Source: Zelopaecilomyces penicillatus (Eukaryota; Ascomycota; Sordariomycetes; Hypocreales; Pseudodiploosporaceae). From it: 64,000 nucleotides of DNA. Under the pieces are notes generated by a model that was given only the letters and a program-made list of their open reading frames with translations, did no database searches and was not told where the DNA came from. Shown piece by piece: positions 36,057 through 47,521 of this stretch; within the stretch, counting starts at the first letter, position 1, and each line of letters starts with the position of its first letter. A program made the position numbers and the translations under genes. The stretch is taken from contig VCCP01000005.1 of NCBI GenBank assembly GCA_005765155.1, positions 1,550,001-1,614,000 on the forward strand, read 5' to 3'.

Positions 36057-38108
36057 TCACATCACCCTGGTTCCCCACACACCGCGCCCAGCACTTACAC
36101 CAAGCCACTCGCCATGATCACTGCCTTGAATATGGGGGACCCAGCCCAGATTTCCGACTTCGTAGTCGCAGTCCCAACATGCTACTGGGCTTCGCTGATT
36201 ATCGGGTTGGGGAGCGCCATTGATCGGTGGCATCGATGAATTGGAACTCAACAGATCCCAGAGGAGAACCTGGCAATCATCTCCACCCGAAGCAAGTGTT
36301 CCACGTCGCAAAGGCGACCACTCTATGCAGTTGACAGAGCCGGCGTGCCCCTTTAGCTCAAGCAATGCCTGTCCAGGTTGCCGGACGTCTAAAATTCGTA
36401 TGATATTGGAGTCCATCGCAAATGTGGCTAGGAGATGGGTATCGTGAGGAGATGTAGCTAGACGCAACAATGGAGGGGGATTAGACATAGTCTGCTGTGC
36501 CGTTGTGGGGCTTGTGCGACCCGCAGCATCTGTTGGAAACGGAGTTAGCAATTAGTCATTAACTTACGGCAGAAGCCACGGCCAGTGCTATATGTGAGAA
36601 AAAAAGAGTAGCGGAGGGCGGGAAACAAACCTCGATCCTCTTTGCCAGTGGGCTCATAAATGATGGTCGAATGTTCCAGGCTCCGCAAATCAAACATACG
36701 CACACTTCCGTCCTGACCACAGCTCACGAAAACATCGACACTTTTGGCACAGAACCGCACGTCGTATACCTCCTTGTCGTGGGCAATCAACTGCGTTTTG
36801 GCAGTGAGAGATGGAATATCCCAAATAGTGCAAGTTGTATCAATACTGGAGGTGATGATGAGACTGGGGGAAACTGAGTTCCAATCCAATGACGTTAGTG
36901 GTGCCGTGTGGTCTGGAGTTTTGGAGTTGGAAAGCAGTGCCAGAGGAGTGAGCTTTGTCGTAACAGCATCGCGCTGAGGCCTCGTGATGTTATTGCTCGA
37001 GGTTGCTGGGGTCTCGGATGGGAGTGACCAGAGCCGTAGATGGTCGCCAGAGGTAGCCAAGAGATCGGTGGATTGTTTCTGTGAGGATGGAGGCTCCCAC
37101 AGAAGCCGTGTGACAGGGTACGAATGCGTCGCCTCGGCAACTTTGTTAAACTCAAGGTTGAATTTAGAAGAACCAGGCGTGTAAACATCTTGGGGGGTCG
37201 GAACCATCTTGCTGTCGAGGATTTGGATCTACCGGGAACCAATGAATTAGTACATCGGCATGAGATTGGACCTAAGAGGGAATGGAATTGAGGCTTACAA
37301 AGTTGTGCCCATCTTCCAGGTAGCTACCTATAGCAAGCTTACCAGCCCCATTGCCATGAGGCGGCCATTTGCACCAGTCAAAGGCATAAATAGGCCATGG
37401 AGCCAAGTAGTTGCTCGGCCCAGGCTGCGTATTGGCAACATCATAGCCCAGAGAGCCAGGCCCACCCTCAGACATGCTCGAGTCGGCGCGTGGCCGGATG
37501 TCGGCGAGGCCTAAGGGCGTGTTGGAATAATTGCGCTGGGAGCTGGACAGCCCGTACTTGGCCGCATCTTGAGGGGACATGAACTGGGATGACGAGCCAC
37601 CAGGAGTGGTGGGCGTGTAGGCGTGATAGGAAGATGCGGACGACGGCGCATCGTAGTTGGCTGCGGGGCTGGAGCGGGAGTAGCTGTGCGACAGATTCAG
37701 CGGGGGCTTCGAGGACGAGTGATAGTCCTGCGAGGAGGGTTGTGAGTGTTGCGATTGATGCTGCTGGGACGGTGGCATCGAGCCAGAAGCAGAGCCAGAG
37801 GCAGAACCGGAGGCCGAGCCATGCATCGTTGGGAGCGTAGGACCTGAGCTGGACGACATGACTGGTGTTCTGCCCGACATGCCACCGGGTTGGAGGACGT
37901 TGGGAACGGAACCAGGACCCGAGTGCTGGATCGGATGCTGAGGCGCGACTGGTGGCTGGTCGAGCTTGATCTGAGGTGCGTAGTCTCGAGGCGACATCTG
38001 ATCCTGGGGACTCATGCCGGACATGTGAAGTTCATCCTGCTGGGCGCCGTAAGGCCCCGTCCCAGACTGCTGCCGTCGCGGGGGAGGCAGCTGATGTGAT
38101 TGGTTCAT
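36057..38108 (-). CDS. WD40 repeat protein, DCAF7/HAN11 (AN11) family
   Basis: Three exons on the minus strand, 38108-37299, 37228-36631 and 36529-36057 (introns 70 and 101 bp), encode 626 residues. Residues 1 to about 230 are low complexity, rich in Ser, Pro and Gln, with a GSAS repeat and Gln/His runs. The WD40 propeller begins near APWPIYAFDWCKWP and continues with SYPVTRLLWEP, LTSLDWNSVSPSLIITSSIDTTCTIWDI, VYDVRFC...FVSCGQDGSVRMFDLR, and HAGSVNCIEWSP...LASGGDDCQVLLWDL. This order and wording match the DCAF7/HAN11/TTG1 family, scaffold proteins for kinases and ubiquitin ligases. The animal proteins are about 340 residues; the long N-terminal extension is a fungal feature. The exact partner in this fungus is unknown. 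Confidence 0.92.
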
Positions 38109-39327
38109 GGCGGGCGTTTGGCTCTGGCTTGGGATCGCTGGATGGAGGGGGGGCAGGCCAACAGGTACAGTGGGTGTACCAGAGCGGATCTAGGAATGGC
38201 AATGTAGGTGAACGCAGCGAGGCCCCGAATCGCGGCAGGCTGGATCAAAGGGGCGCTGATGGCCCCGTCGCAGCTTGTTGCTGGGTATTGAGGGTGTTTG
38301 AGGAAGAATGTCGGCAGATGGAGTAGGTTGTGTTTCCCGCCCCAAGTGACAGGTGTGCTTGCTGGTCCACGGTGGTGCTGGCTATCGATGGAGGGGGGCT
38401 TGGGGGGCTCACGATTAGTAGAGCCACACTCAACAGTCCCTGTCTGTGCCTTTAGGGACAACAACGGGTGACAGGAGACTTGGCCAATTCGTTCCATATG
38501 TCAACTCTGCTCAGTGTGATTTTAGAGAAATATGATAGGCGTTAGATAGTTATTTTTAATTTTTGATGTTTGTTTGCATTTCTGATATTCCTACTGCACT
38601 TTGTGATCTTTGATGAGTGTTTGTACTCATGCATGAGCCGTCCCTAGCCATCTCTACCTCGATTTCCCCTTTGCGAACAAGACTGCTGTTGGTATCAGGC
38701 AGTATTCCTAATAATTTATGGCAAGTAGATAATGATTTCTAAATGTTTTATCGAAGCGGATGATTCTACACCAACTGTTTGTTATATTAGAGCTTGGAAT
38801 GGAGTGCTCCAAGTCTCGATGTCTGATCAGTGACGTGTATGAACAGGTACTACTTCAACATTAGACTACAATGATTGCAGAGCCAGATAGAAAGCATCGA
38901 GGATACTACTGCTCTCGCTTTCATCAGTTACCGCTGATTCAGAAGTCCCGGTAGGTAAGTAGGTAGGTAGACTACGTGGTGGTTGACTCATCATTAGGAG
39001 GTCTGCCATGCCATGCATGATGCAAGTTCCCATGTACCTCTAGTACCTGCAGTCTGATCTCTGTTGCTCTGGTTAGCAGAGAGGTCACTGAACTCCACAT
39101 TTCGTCAGAGCACATGCCAACCTTCAACCACGCCTTGCACACCCATCCCTTGTACTCTAGTCCGCGTGAGCACAGCTTTCGCGTGGTCTGCAACCACATT
39201 CTGTAGCTTTGGTCGGGTCGCTCCTTTGTAGGAATGTAGGCGCTCGTCATCTTTCACCAAGCTTAGCACGGCCTGTTAATCTCGATTATCGCGACGCAAT
39301 CTTTCATCGGAGCACCTGCTTGCCATC
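38109..39327. other. Divergent promoter region
   Basis: 1.2 kb between the WD40 gene (-) and the Atg28-like gene (+), so it holds both promoters. A TAGGTAGGTAG run lies at about 38954-38969. Open frames here are short and unsupported. Confidence 0.6.
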
Positions 39328-41289
39328 ATGGCGCCAACTTCATTTCTCGATCGCATCACCAGTCCACGGAATAGATCTCCAATCTCTTCGGGTCGACCTC
39401 CGAGCGAATATCAGCTAGACCAGCTGGACCCACGACCTGACGATGCATCTGTTGATGACGAACTGCCGCAAGCTTGGCTAACAGAACCGACGACACCAAG
39501 AACTCTACACGATTTTTCTCCCGATTCATCGCATGGGAAGGCCAGCTCTGTTGGATCGTACTCGAAGATCAAACCCAGAAAAACACCCATGTTCGCGGGA
39601 CCTCCACCTCCTATTGCATCCTCAGTAATGATGAGCAAAACCTTGGTTCGACCGTCGTCTACGAACCGTGGTAGAAACTTGCCCCGTGACCTCGTTGAAA
39701 CAAGCCCCTTTAGAGTCGGAAGCTTGCTATTTGACCAAAGAAGAGAGTTTTCTTCTCGCAGCGCTGACTCAGTATGGCGCGGACTCCAGCGGCAAGAAAA
39801 AGCCTTGGAAGAAGAGGTTCAGCAACTGCTAGACCTTCAGGCCACTGCCCTTGTGGCTGGTAGTGGAGGCGGTCGAAACACACAAAGCAACGATACCGAT
39901 GGTCAGAGTGATACAGGCAGCAGCACACCTACAGGGACATTCTACTCCACAAAGAGCTCTCGGTCTCGAATGATTAGTTCCTCTCTGTACGTACCTACTA
40001 GGGCAACTCCCGACGGCAATGTTATTCCTGTGCGTCAACCGACTGTTGGAAAGCCCCTTGGTTTGAGAGCAACACGAGCTGGTCTCAAGAAGTCAATGAT
40101 TGCTCTGGCAGAGCTAAAGCAGGCAGAGAATGCCCACATAGAAGCTGCTTTGTTTCAGCGCAAAGAGGCTCTTGAATACTTGACAAGTCTAAGCACAAAA
40201 CAAACTGACATCAATGCCGAGCTGCACACTCTAGAGGGAGATGAAGAAGAGCCGCTGGGTAAACGACTACGGGACCTAAATACGAAGCATGACTCTCTAG
40301 ATCAAGAAATTCGTCTTTTAGAAGAGAAGCTTGTCGGTATGCGGAACCGACGACGCTCGCTGCGAGAGAAGATTGACAACGTCAAGAATAGAAGAGAAGC
40401 TGGTTTGAGTGGTTATCGCGGAGCGTTGAAGGACGTAGACTCTGAACTCTGGTCAATTCTGCGGCGACCGCCAATTCAGCCTTTGGATTCGGAAATGCTT
40501 GACCAAGATGTAGAACTTGAAAAAGAACTGGGGTCTCCTGGAGGCCCAGAGTTCCTACGATTGATTCCAGAGCGACGGACAGTTGACATGGCAAAGTCAT
40601 GGTGGGAGAATGAGGTCGTGGCACTTGAGCGGCGTAAAGCTCGCATCGAATCTGACCACCATGCGTTGGAGGAAGGTACTGCCATGTGGAATAAGGTTAT
40701 AGACCTAGTCATGGACTTTGAATCTAGTCTTCGACAACTCACAAAGCCCAGTGCACCATCACCAACACCTTCTGGCAAGGGCAAGGGGAAAGTTCCAACC
40801 CAGGAAGAGACGATTCGTGCTCAACTCCCCAGGATGGGGGGTGTCGTCGCAGATTTGGAAGAACATATGCACCTTGCCGAGGAAAAGCGCTGGAACCTGC
40901 TCATCTGTGCCATTGGTGCTGAGTTAGAGGCCTTCAAGGAAGCCTACAGCATGCTTGAGAGCCTAGTCGGACCCTCTACCAACGATATGATATTGTTAGA
41001 CGATGATAGCTTTCGCGAAGAGGCCAGGGGTAGAAGCCAGCACCAGCAGCACCAGCAGCACCAGCAACAGCTAGGGCAGAGCCAACAACATCACACCCAA
41101 GAAGAGAGTGACAACGAAGTGCCATCAGATCTGCTCGTTTCACACTCGAATCCCCACTCTCAGGATTCTAACCACGAGGGCGATTCAATAGCGGATCCTA
41201 CGGATGGCGCACCACTGCAGAGATGTGACAGCGAAAACGAGATACCGCCAGAGTTTCTTGCGGAACATGAATCTGTTAAAGGGAGCTAA
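39328..41289 (+). CDS. Coiled-coil protein, probably autophagy-related Atg28-like
   Basis: Single exon of 653 codons with a clear start (atcATGgcg). The N-terminal 130 residues are Pro/Ser-rich and disordered (MAPTSFLDRITSPRNRSP). A conserved-looking block follows, SPFRVGSLLFDQRREFSSRS...VWRGLQRQEKALEEEVQ. Long coiled coils lie at about 240-360 (LAELKQAENAHIEAALFQRKEAL; LEEKLVGMRNRRRSLREKID) and again at about 420-550. The C-terminus has a His/Gln run (41040-41090) and an acidic tail. The layout resembles fungal Atg28, a coiled-coil factor of pexophagy/autophagy, but I recognise this from general pattern and memory of the family, so the name is tentative; the coiled-coil nature is certain. 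Confidence 0.6.
   Translation: MAPTSFLDRITSPRNRSPISSGRPPSEYQLDQLDPRPDDASVDDELPQAWLTEPTTPRTLHDFSPDSSHGKASSVGSYSKIKPRKTPMFAGPPPPIASSVMMSKTLVRPSSTNRGRNLPRDLVETSPFRVGSLLFDQRREFSSRSADSVWRGLQRQEKALEEEVQQLLDLQATALVAGSGGGRNTQSNDTDGQSDTGSSTPTGTFYSTKSSRSRMISSSLYVPTRATPDGNVIPVRQPTVGKPLGLRATRAGLKKSMIALAELKQAENAHIEAALFQRKEALEYLTSLSTKQTDINAELHTLEGDEEEPLGKRLRDLNTKHDSLDQEIRLLEEKLVGMRNRRRSLREKIDNVKNRREAGLSGYRGALKDVDSELWSILRRPPIQPLDSEMLDQDVELEKELGSPGGPEFLRLIPERRTVDMAKSWWENEVVALERRKARIESDHHALEEGTAMWNKVIDLVMDFESSLRQLTKPSAPSPTPSGKGKGKVPTQEETIRAQLPRMGGVVADLEEHMHLAEEKRWNLLICAIGAELEAFKEAYSMLESLVGPSTNDMILLDDDSFREEARGRSQHQQHQQHQQQLGQSQQHHTQEESDNEVPSDLLVSHSNPHSQDSNHEGDSIADPTDGAPLQRCDSENEIPPEFLAEHESVKGS
41038..41090 (+). 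repeat. CAG/CAC trinucleotide repeat inside the coiled-coil gene
   Basis: cagcaccagcagcaccagca-type repeats encode a His/Gln run in the C-terminal part of the Atg28-like protein. Confidence 0.8.
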
Positions 41290-44200
41290 TGACTGCTTTG
41301 GTAATTATTATACAACTTGATTGATATATAGCAAGATTGAAAGGCGTTTGGGAAGGATGGGCGGTTCCAGATTTCTTTTTTGGCTATTAGGAGGTTCTTA
41401 TTAATCTTGGAGTCACGGTACATATCTCATAAGCGACTTCGGCAGCGGTTGACAATCTAATTTATGAAGCTTCATCTTTCAGACCTACTCTTGTAGCAGT
41501 GCCCAGACTATTCTGAAAGTCTCGTAGCAGGGTTCATACACATTTACGGATACCTCGGCTATGCACAACAACCGTTGACAGTGGGAATGTGACGCTTTTG
41601 GGATAGCTGATAGGTGATGGTGCCGGATTATCAAGAAGTGCGAGGTGTATTATCCTCATCTCTGCAACCAAAAACATAAAATTCATTCCTTCGTATTTTT
41701 TACTTGTCCATATCCAAATTTCGTTTTCCCATAAACGCCTTCATAATTTGAGAGACTGGAGACCTAAGCTTGAAGACATACGGACCTCCTCATAGTGACT
41801 GATGATCATCCTTCGTTCCCGACCCCGAGCATGATTGAGACTGGAAACCTCATTTAAACTGCTGGCCATACACCGCCGTGCCGGTGGCCCAGAAAAAAAC
41901 TTCAATACCGAAGGGGAATATTCGATATGTTGCGATAATGCCCGTTGACCGACAAGGCAAGCGGAATCGCCAAGGGTGTTAAAGCCTTATTGACCCTATC
42001 GTTTCCGTTCAAAGTAGCCGCTTGAGCCAGCAATGGCGACCGACTGGTCCATTATCCATTCGCCAACGCCGAGATACCTGTCCACCCACTTGGAAACTTC
42101 CTGGCTCTCGCCGGCAACTCTATCCGTCTTGAACCTGAAAGCCCGGAAATTCTGGAATCAGCAACATGTATCGAATGTTGTAGCAATGTCGAATATAAAC
42201 TCACGTCAGACCGGTTGATCGCTTCATGCCCGCAAGGAAGGCCGAGACTATGGAAGACTGTAAGCGAAAACATGCATTTGGACTGGAACGATATGGAGTT
42301 TCAACCTACCCAGAACGGCGTCGAAGGCATAATGTGTCAATCGTCCAACCTTTGACCAGAGTCCTAGCGTCAGCAGGTCGAGTAACTGCAAGCAGTCTTA
42401 GAATGGCTGGCCAAGCGGGAGCCACAGCTCATGACGAGGCAGGCACCGAAAACATGCGATGAATGAGGGGGTGCTTGACGTACCACCATGATGACTTCTG
42501 GTTAACGGGATATCGGAAAGAAATTCTTCAAGAAAAACGGACGTGTATCGGGGCGATCTCGAATGATGTCTGGTTTCGGTGTGTCGAGGGCGGTTGGTGT
42601 TTGACGTGGATGGAGAGGCTGGTTGGGCGGGTAACTGTCGGGGGTCCTTGGGTGGAGAAGCAGCCCAGCTGAGGCCGCATGCGCAGGTGACGGCACAGCT
42701 CCGACGCACGTGAGCTACCCTGACCGCCTGCGAGTTTGGCGAAACCTTTTCGCCCACGATGGATGTTCAAAGGGTGAGGGACGGATGACTCAGCAGCCTC
42801 AAGTTTCGTTAAGACTTGATTCCGAAGCGCGGCCGAAGCTTCTCCGGCCATGAGAAGCTCGCAAGGTTCGCAAGGCTCCTCCATACTCGATGCGGATGTG
42901 GAGGGGTCTTCCCAGTGGGATTTACTCTCTGGCCGATACCGCAAGTTTTTTATCCGCTATGCATGGGTTTTGTTTTGTTAGAGAGATGTTTTAATAACAA
43001 GGCTGCAGGCAGCCATGTTGTTGCAGTACTGAGTCTGTCTGCGTGTGCAATTCGGCGCAGCAGATTGGTGGTTTCTATTCCAAGTGATACGCACCCATTT
43101 TATTCCACCCCTTGATTGTTGCCCGCTGGTGGTAATATCGCGGACAATCAGTACTTATTGGCAGATCATATTATCCCGCCCCCCGTTTTGTTGAGACGGC
43201 TGGAGCCTGGCGCCATTGGAAATGGAGTGTTGTTGTGCTAATGATAACATTTGCTAATGGACAGACAGAACGGAGATGACAGCAACGGGTGTGGATTTTA
43301 TTACACACATATCAATAGCAACAAGAAATTTGCCATTTGGATACATCGTTATCGTCAGGCAAATCCCTCATGGTAAAGCAGGAGCGCAAAACAAAACACC
43401 ATACCGTGACGAAACCAATCTGCATCATAGGCTTGGCAATCCTTCCAATTCCCGCAGCAGCGACCCCCAAACTTCTCTTTTTTCCCTCTGGACCTCTTGG
43501 GTTAGGGGATCTACTTGTTTGGTAGCATTGGCGAAACACTCCATAGTCGCATTCCAGGGTTCGTGCTCTGGTCGATGCCGCCTAGGAGTCGGACCTTTTA
43601 TTGCTCTCTTTTTTTTTCTTCGTCTCCCACTATCTTGCCTTGATACCGACTCCTCCACTCCACAACCATGTCTCCCCCCCTCCCGGCCCCATCTGGTCCG
43701 TGGCAGTTATTACTAGCAGTATCAATGGAGAGCCCATTACATACTGATCTTGGTTGTTGTTATTATTACACGCATCTGGGAGATAACAACCCTTAGCACG
43801 GGCTTAGCGGCCCATCAGCGCCGTCAGAAGCCCCTCCCAACGACCCCTCCAAGGCTCACCACAGGCTCTCAACCCCTCCCTCACCGCAGTCCAACCCAAC
43901 CCAAGGGCGGGGCAGGTCGAGACATGCTGATGGAAACAAACGCATACCAGCCTGGACAGCCTCCTTTTGTTGGCCCAATCCTATGGTTGCGTCCACCTCC
44001 TTGTACTTGACACAAGTCGTCAGGACGACGTTACTGAACGTGTTTCCTCGTAGAACCCACCTGAGCTGCTGCCCGCCCCAAAGCAGCCACTGACGACCGG
44101 CAGGGACCGCCCACCTGGCGCCAACCACTCTGCACAAAACTGTGACTGCTATAGGCCTGTTACAGGCTGATACATACCACCTACAGTGTACAAGCTCCTC

Positions 44201-44407
44201 TCCAACAAAATAATTTCTCCTCAAGGAGCTCCCACTTAAACCCTTCACCACCCTCTTTGTCCCATTCGTCGACCCCGCGTCTCTCCTCTTCTCTTCCCTC
44301 AGCTCGACAGATCCTGTTGGTTTGTGAGCTTTCTCTATTGATACCTCTACGGGTCTATACGAATCTACATGAACCTATCAAGCATCGACTTGCTGAATCC
44401 CTCCATC
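41290..44407. other. Large intergenic region, promoter of pyruvate kinase
   Basis: 3.1 kb. The last 200 bp are CT-rich (ctctcctcttctcttccctc near 44280-44300), as expected just upstream of a strongly expressed glycolytic gene. Between 42030 and 42950 both strands hold open frames of 60-140 codons (for example 42528-42944 - and 42226-42462 +), none with a domain or convincing splice continuity. I do not call a gene there, but a small unknown one cannot be excluded. Confidence 0.5.
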
Positions 44408-46156
44408 ATGTCTGAGTTTCCCACCCGTGAGCGGTCGTTCAGCATCATTGGCTCCAAGGCCCAGGACCACCTCGATCTTGGTGGCAAGATCAACTGGCTG
44501 GCTTCTCTCGACACTGCATATAGCCCCGAGCGTAACTACCGCCGGACATCCATCATCTGCACCATTGGCCCCAAGACAAACAACGTCGAGGCTCTCAACC
44601 GTCTGCGTGATGCCGGTCTTAATGTTGCTCGCATGAACTTTTCCCACGGAAGCTACGAATATCACCAGTCCGTCATTGATAATGTTCGTGCCTCAGTCGA
44701 TTCATACCCCGGCCGACCTGTTGCTATTGCCCTTGACACCAAGGGACCTGAAATCCGTACCGGAAACACCAAGGATGACGCCGATCTCCCCATCGCCGTC
44801 GGCAAGATCCTGAACATCACCACTGATGAGAAGTATGCCACAGCATGCGATACTGACAACATGTAAGTCTCTCCTGGCTTTCTTTTGTGGCTTTCTGCCA
44901 ATGTCCTTGCATCTTTAATTTGCGCCATCATTGCCAGCTCGCTTTCGTGATGCCAATTGCCAAATGCTGACATTGTCAACCAAAAAAGGTATGTTGACTA
45001 CAAGAATATCACCAAGGTCATCCAGCCTGGTCGTATTATCTATGTCGATGACGGAGTTCTTGCTTTCGATGTCCTTAGCATCAAGGACGACCAGACCATC
45101 GAGGCTCGGGCCCGCAACAACGGCTTCATCTCATCCAGGAAGGGTGTCAACCTGCCCAACACAGATGTCGACCTTCCCGCTCTGTCTGAGAAGGACAAGG
45201 CCGATCTCAAGTTTGGTGTCAAGAACGGCGTCGACATGGTGTTTGCCTCATTTATTCGCCGTGCTAAGGATATCACGGATATCCGTGAGGTTCTGGGCGA
45301 GGAGGGCAAGCAGATTCAGATTATTGCCAAGATTGAGAACCGCCAAGGTCTCAACAACTTCAAGGAAATTCTTGAGGAGACTGATGGTGTCATGGTGGCT
45401 CGTGGTGATCTCGGCATTGAAATCCCTGCTGCTGAGGTGTTTGCTGCCCAGAAGAAGCTCATCGCCATGTGCAATGTCGCTGGCAAGCCCGTCATCTGCG
45501 CCACGCAGATGCTTGAGTCCATGATCAAGAACCCTCGGCCCACACGTGCTGAGATCAGCGATGTTGGTAACGCTGTGACTGACGGAGCCGACTGTGTCAT
45601 GCTGTCAGGTGAGACCGCCAAGGGTGCCTACCCTACCGAGGCTGTTCGTGAGATGCACGAAGCCAGTCTCAAGGCTGAGAATACCATTCCTTACGTCTCC
45701 CACTTTGAGGAGATGTGCACACTGGTGAAGCGTCCTGTCAGCACCGTTGAGTCCTGCGCCATGGCTGCTGTGCGTGCGTCTCTTGATTTGAGCGCCGGTG
45801 GCATCATTGTTCTCTCCACCTCTGGCGAGTCTGCTCGTCTCCTCTCTAAGTACCGACCAGTTTGCCCTATCTTCATGGTGACCCGTAACGCAACCACATC
45901 CCGATTTAGCCATCTGTATCGTGGAGTGTACCCCTTCCTGTTCCCCGAAGTCAAGCCCGACTTTGAAAAGGTCAACTGGCAGGAGGATGTGGACAAGCGC
46001 ATCAAGTGGGCTGTCCACAAGGGCCTGGAGCTTGGTACACTGACTGTGGGCGACACTGTCGTCGTTGTACAGGGATGGAAGGGCGGCATGGGTAACACAA
46101 ACACCCTGCGAATTGTGCGAGCCGACCCCGGACATCTGGGCCTTGGCCAGATGTAA
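44408..46156 (+). CDS. Pyruvate kinase
   Basis: Two exons, 44408-44862 and 44989-46156 with a 126-bp intron, encode 540 residues. An in-frame ATG 39 bp upstream (44369) has a poorer context (T at -3, versus A for 44408), so I prefer the inner start. ICTIGPK and MNFSHG (near 77) carry the substrate loop, [10 protein letters not shown] lies near 113, [13 protein letters not shown] near 285 holds the metal and substrate residues, and [13 protein letters not shown]...[13 protein letters not shown] is the classical pyruvate kinase signature. It transfers phosphate from phosphoenolpyruvate to ADP in the last step of glycolysis in the cytosol. The GC-rich codon choice and CT-rich promoter indicate strong expression. 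Confidence 0.98.
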
Positions 46157-47521
46157 ATCTTCTTCAAAAGAAACAAAATACCAGTTTTCATGTGCACAAA
46201 AGGGGGTAGGGTTTAGGATGGAGGGGATAGGAAGGACGGACGGATAACAAATAACGAGAGCTTACGATAGACAGCTACGGGGTGGCGGCATGACCTCGTG
46301 TGCTTGGCTTTGGGTTTTTTCATGCCTTTGAAATTTGAGTAATTCCAACAATGAAAGTTTATGAACATTGAGTGTGAGGTGCATGCTAATTAAGGGGATC
46401 AGCCTTGGGTAACCATAATGAAAACATATTATTGATTGAATGAGCATAATCATTCTCCAAGTTGTCTGCTATACATGCTCACCATCTTACTGAAACTGCA
46501 CAAGCGAGGGTTGGACGGGGATTCAACAGACGAAAAAAGTGCTAGAACAACAAATGTTTGTTTGATGTGTGTTATATAATAACTTATAACTCAATATGAA
46601 ACACAGTCCATTGCGCCGCTAAATATGCCAAAAAAAAAGGGTCCAAGAAGGAAATCCTAGTGTAACAAAAGTATAAAGAATGATACATGTATCAAACTCT
46701 ACCTGACCAAGAGTATCTATGATGTGTGAGATGAGATCAAGGTCAAAAGTAAGAAAAAGAAGTATCAAAAGCCAGGGGAAGCTGGTGCCCCCTTCTCATG
46801 TGTACCAGCCCCTCAAGTCATCAGGACATTGGATCGTTGGCATAAAAGAACCATCGTATATAGGTAGTCATCATTCCCACCAAAACCCCCCCATGCAAAG
46901 AATCTGCGTGCGACGTCATAAATGGCGTGACATGTCTGCGCGTTTTCAATCTGGAGATTTGCTTGTCCCCCTTCATTTCATTCACGGCTGTAGCTTTTTC
47001 AACCTTTAGTTTTGTGTGTTACCGATGATTCGTTTGTCTCGTCAGAAAGGCCCTTGGGCCCTTGGTGTGTTTTTCAACCACAAGGGAGAGGGGAGAGGAG
47101 GGAACGCTGTAAAAGACTGCAAGTGTTTGTTGACAGTCAGTTCTCTCCAAGCAGGAGCCCTTATTGATGTGCATCTGCAGCCGTAAATGCAAGATTTTTG
47201 CACAAAAGATGAGTTCGAAAGGATTAGCCATAGCCAGAGCTCTGCTCCGAGTATGGATAATCAACAAAGTAATTGTCATCAAAGATGGGGCCATTATCTC
47301 CACTGAAGATATAGATCCTGGCTGCGTAATCTTTGAGACTTAAAACATCGTGATGCAAAGCGCATCAACGCCGAGGGTATATGACATTCCAAAACAAGTG
47401 TGGCATGAACGGAAAAAAAATCATTGTCAAAAAGTTTGTGGCTGCCGGCTGCCAGAAACTCGTTCAAGTGTGCTCTCCTCCTCTTTTCCCATTGAAACTT
47501 TTCTTTACTTTTTCTCCTTTT
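46157..47521. other. Convergent 3' flanks of pyruvate kinase and MFS transporter
   Basis: 1.4 kb without a supported gene; probably the 3' UTRs of the two convergent genes. Short frames such as 46719-47009 look like chance. Confidence 0.6.
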
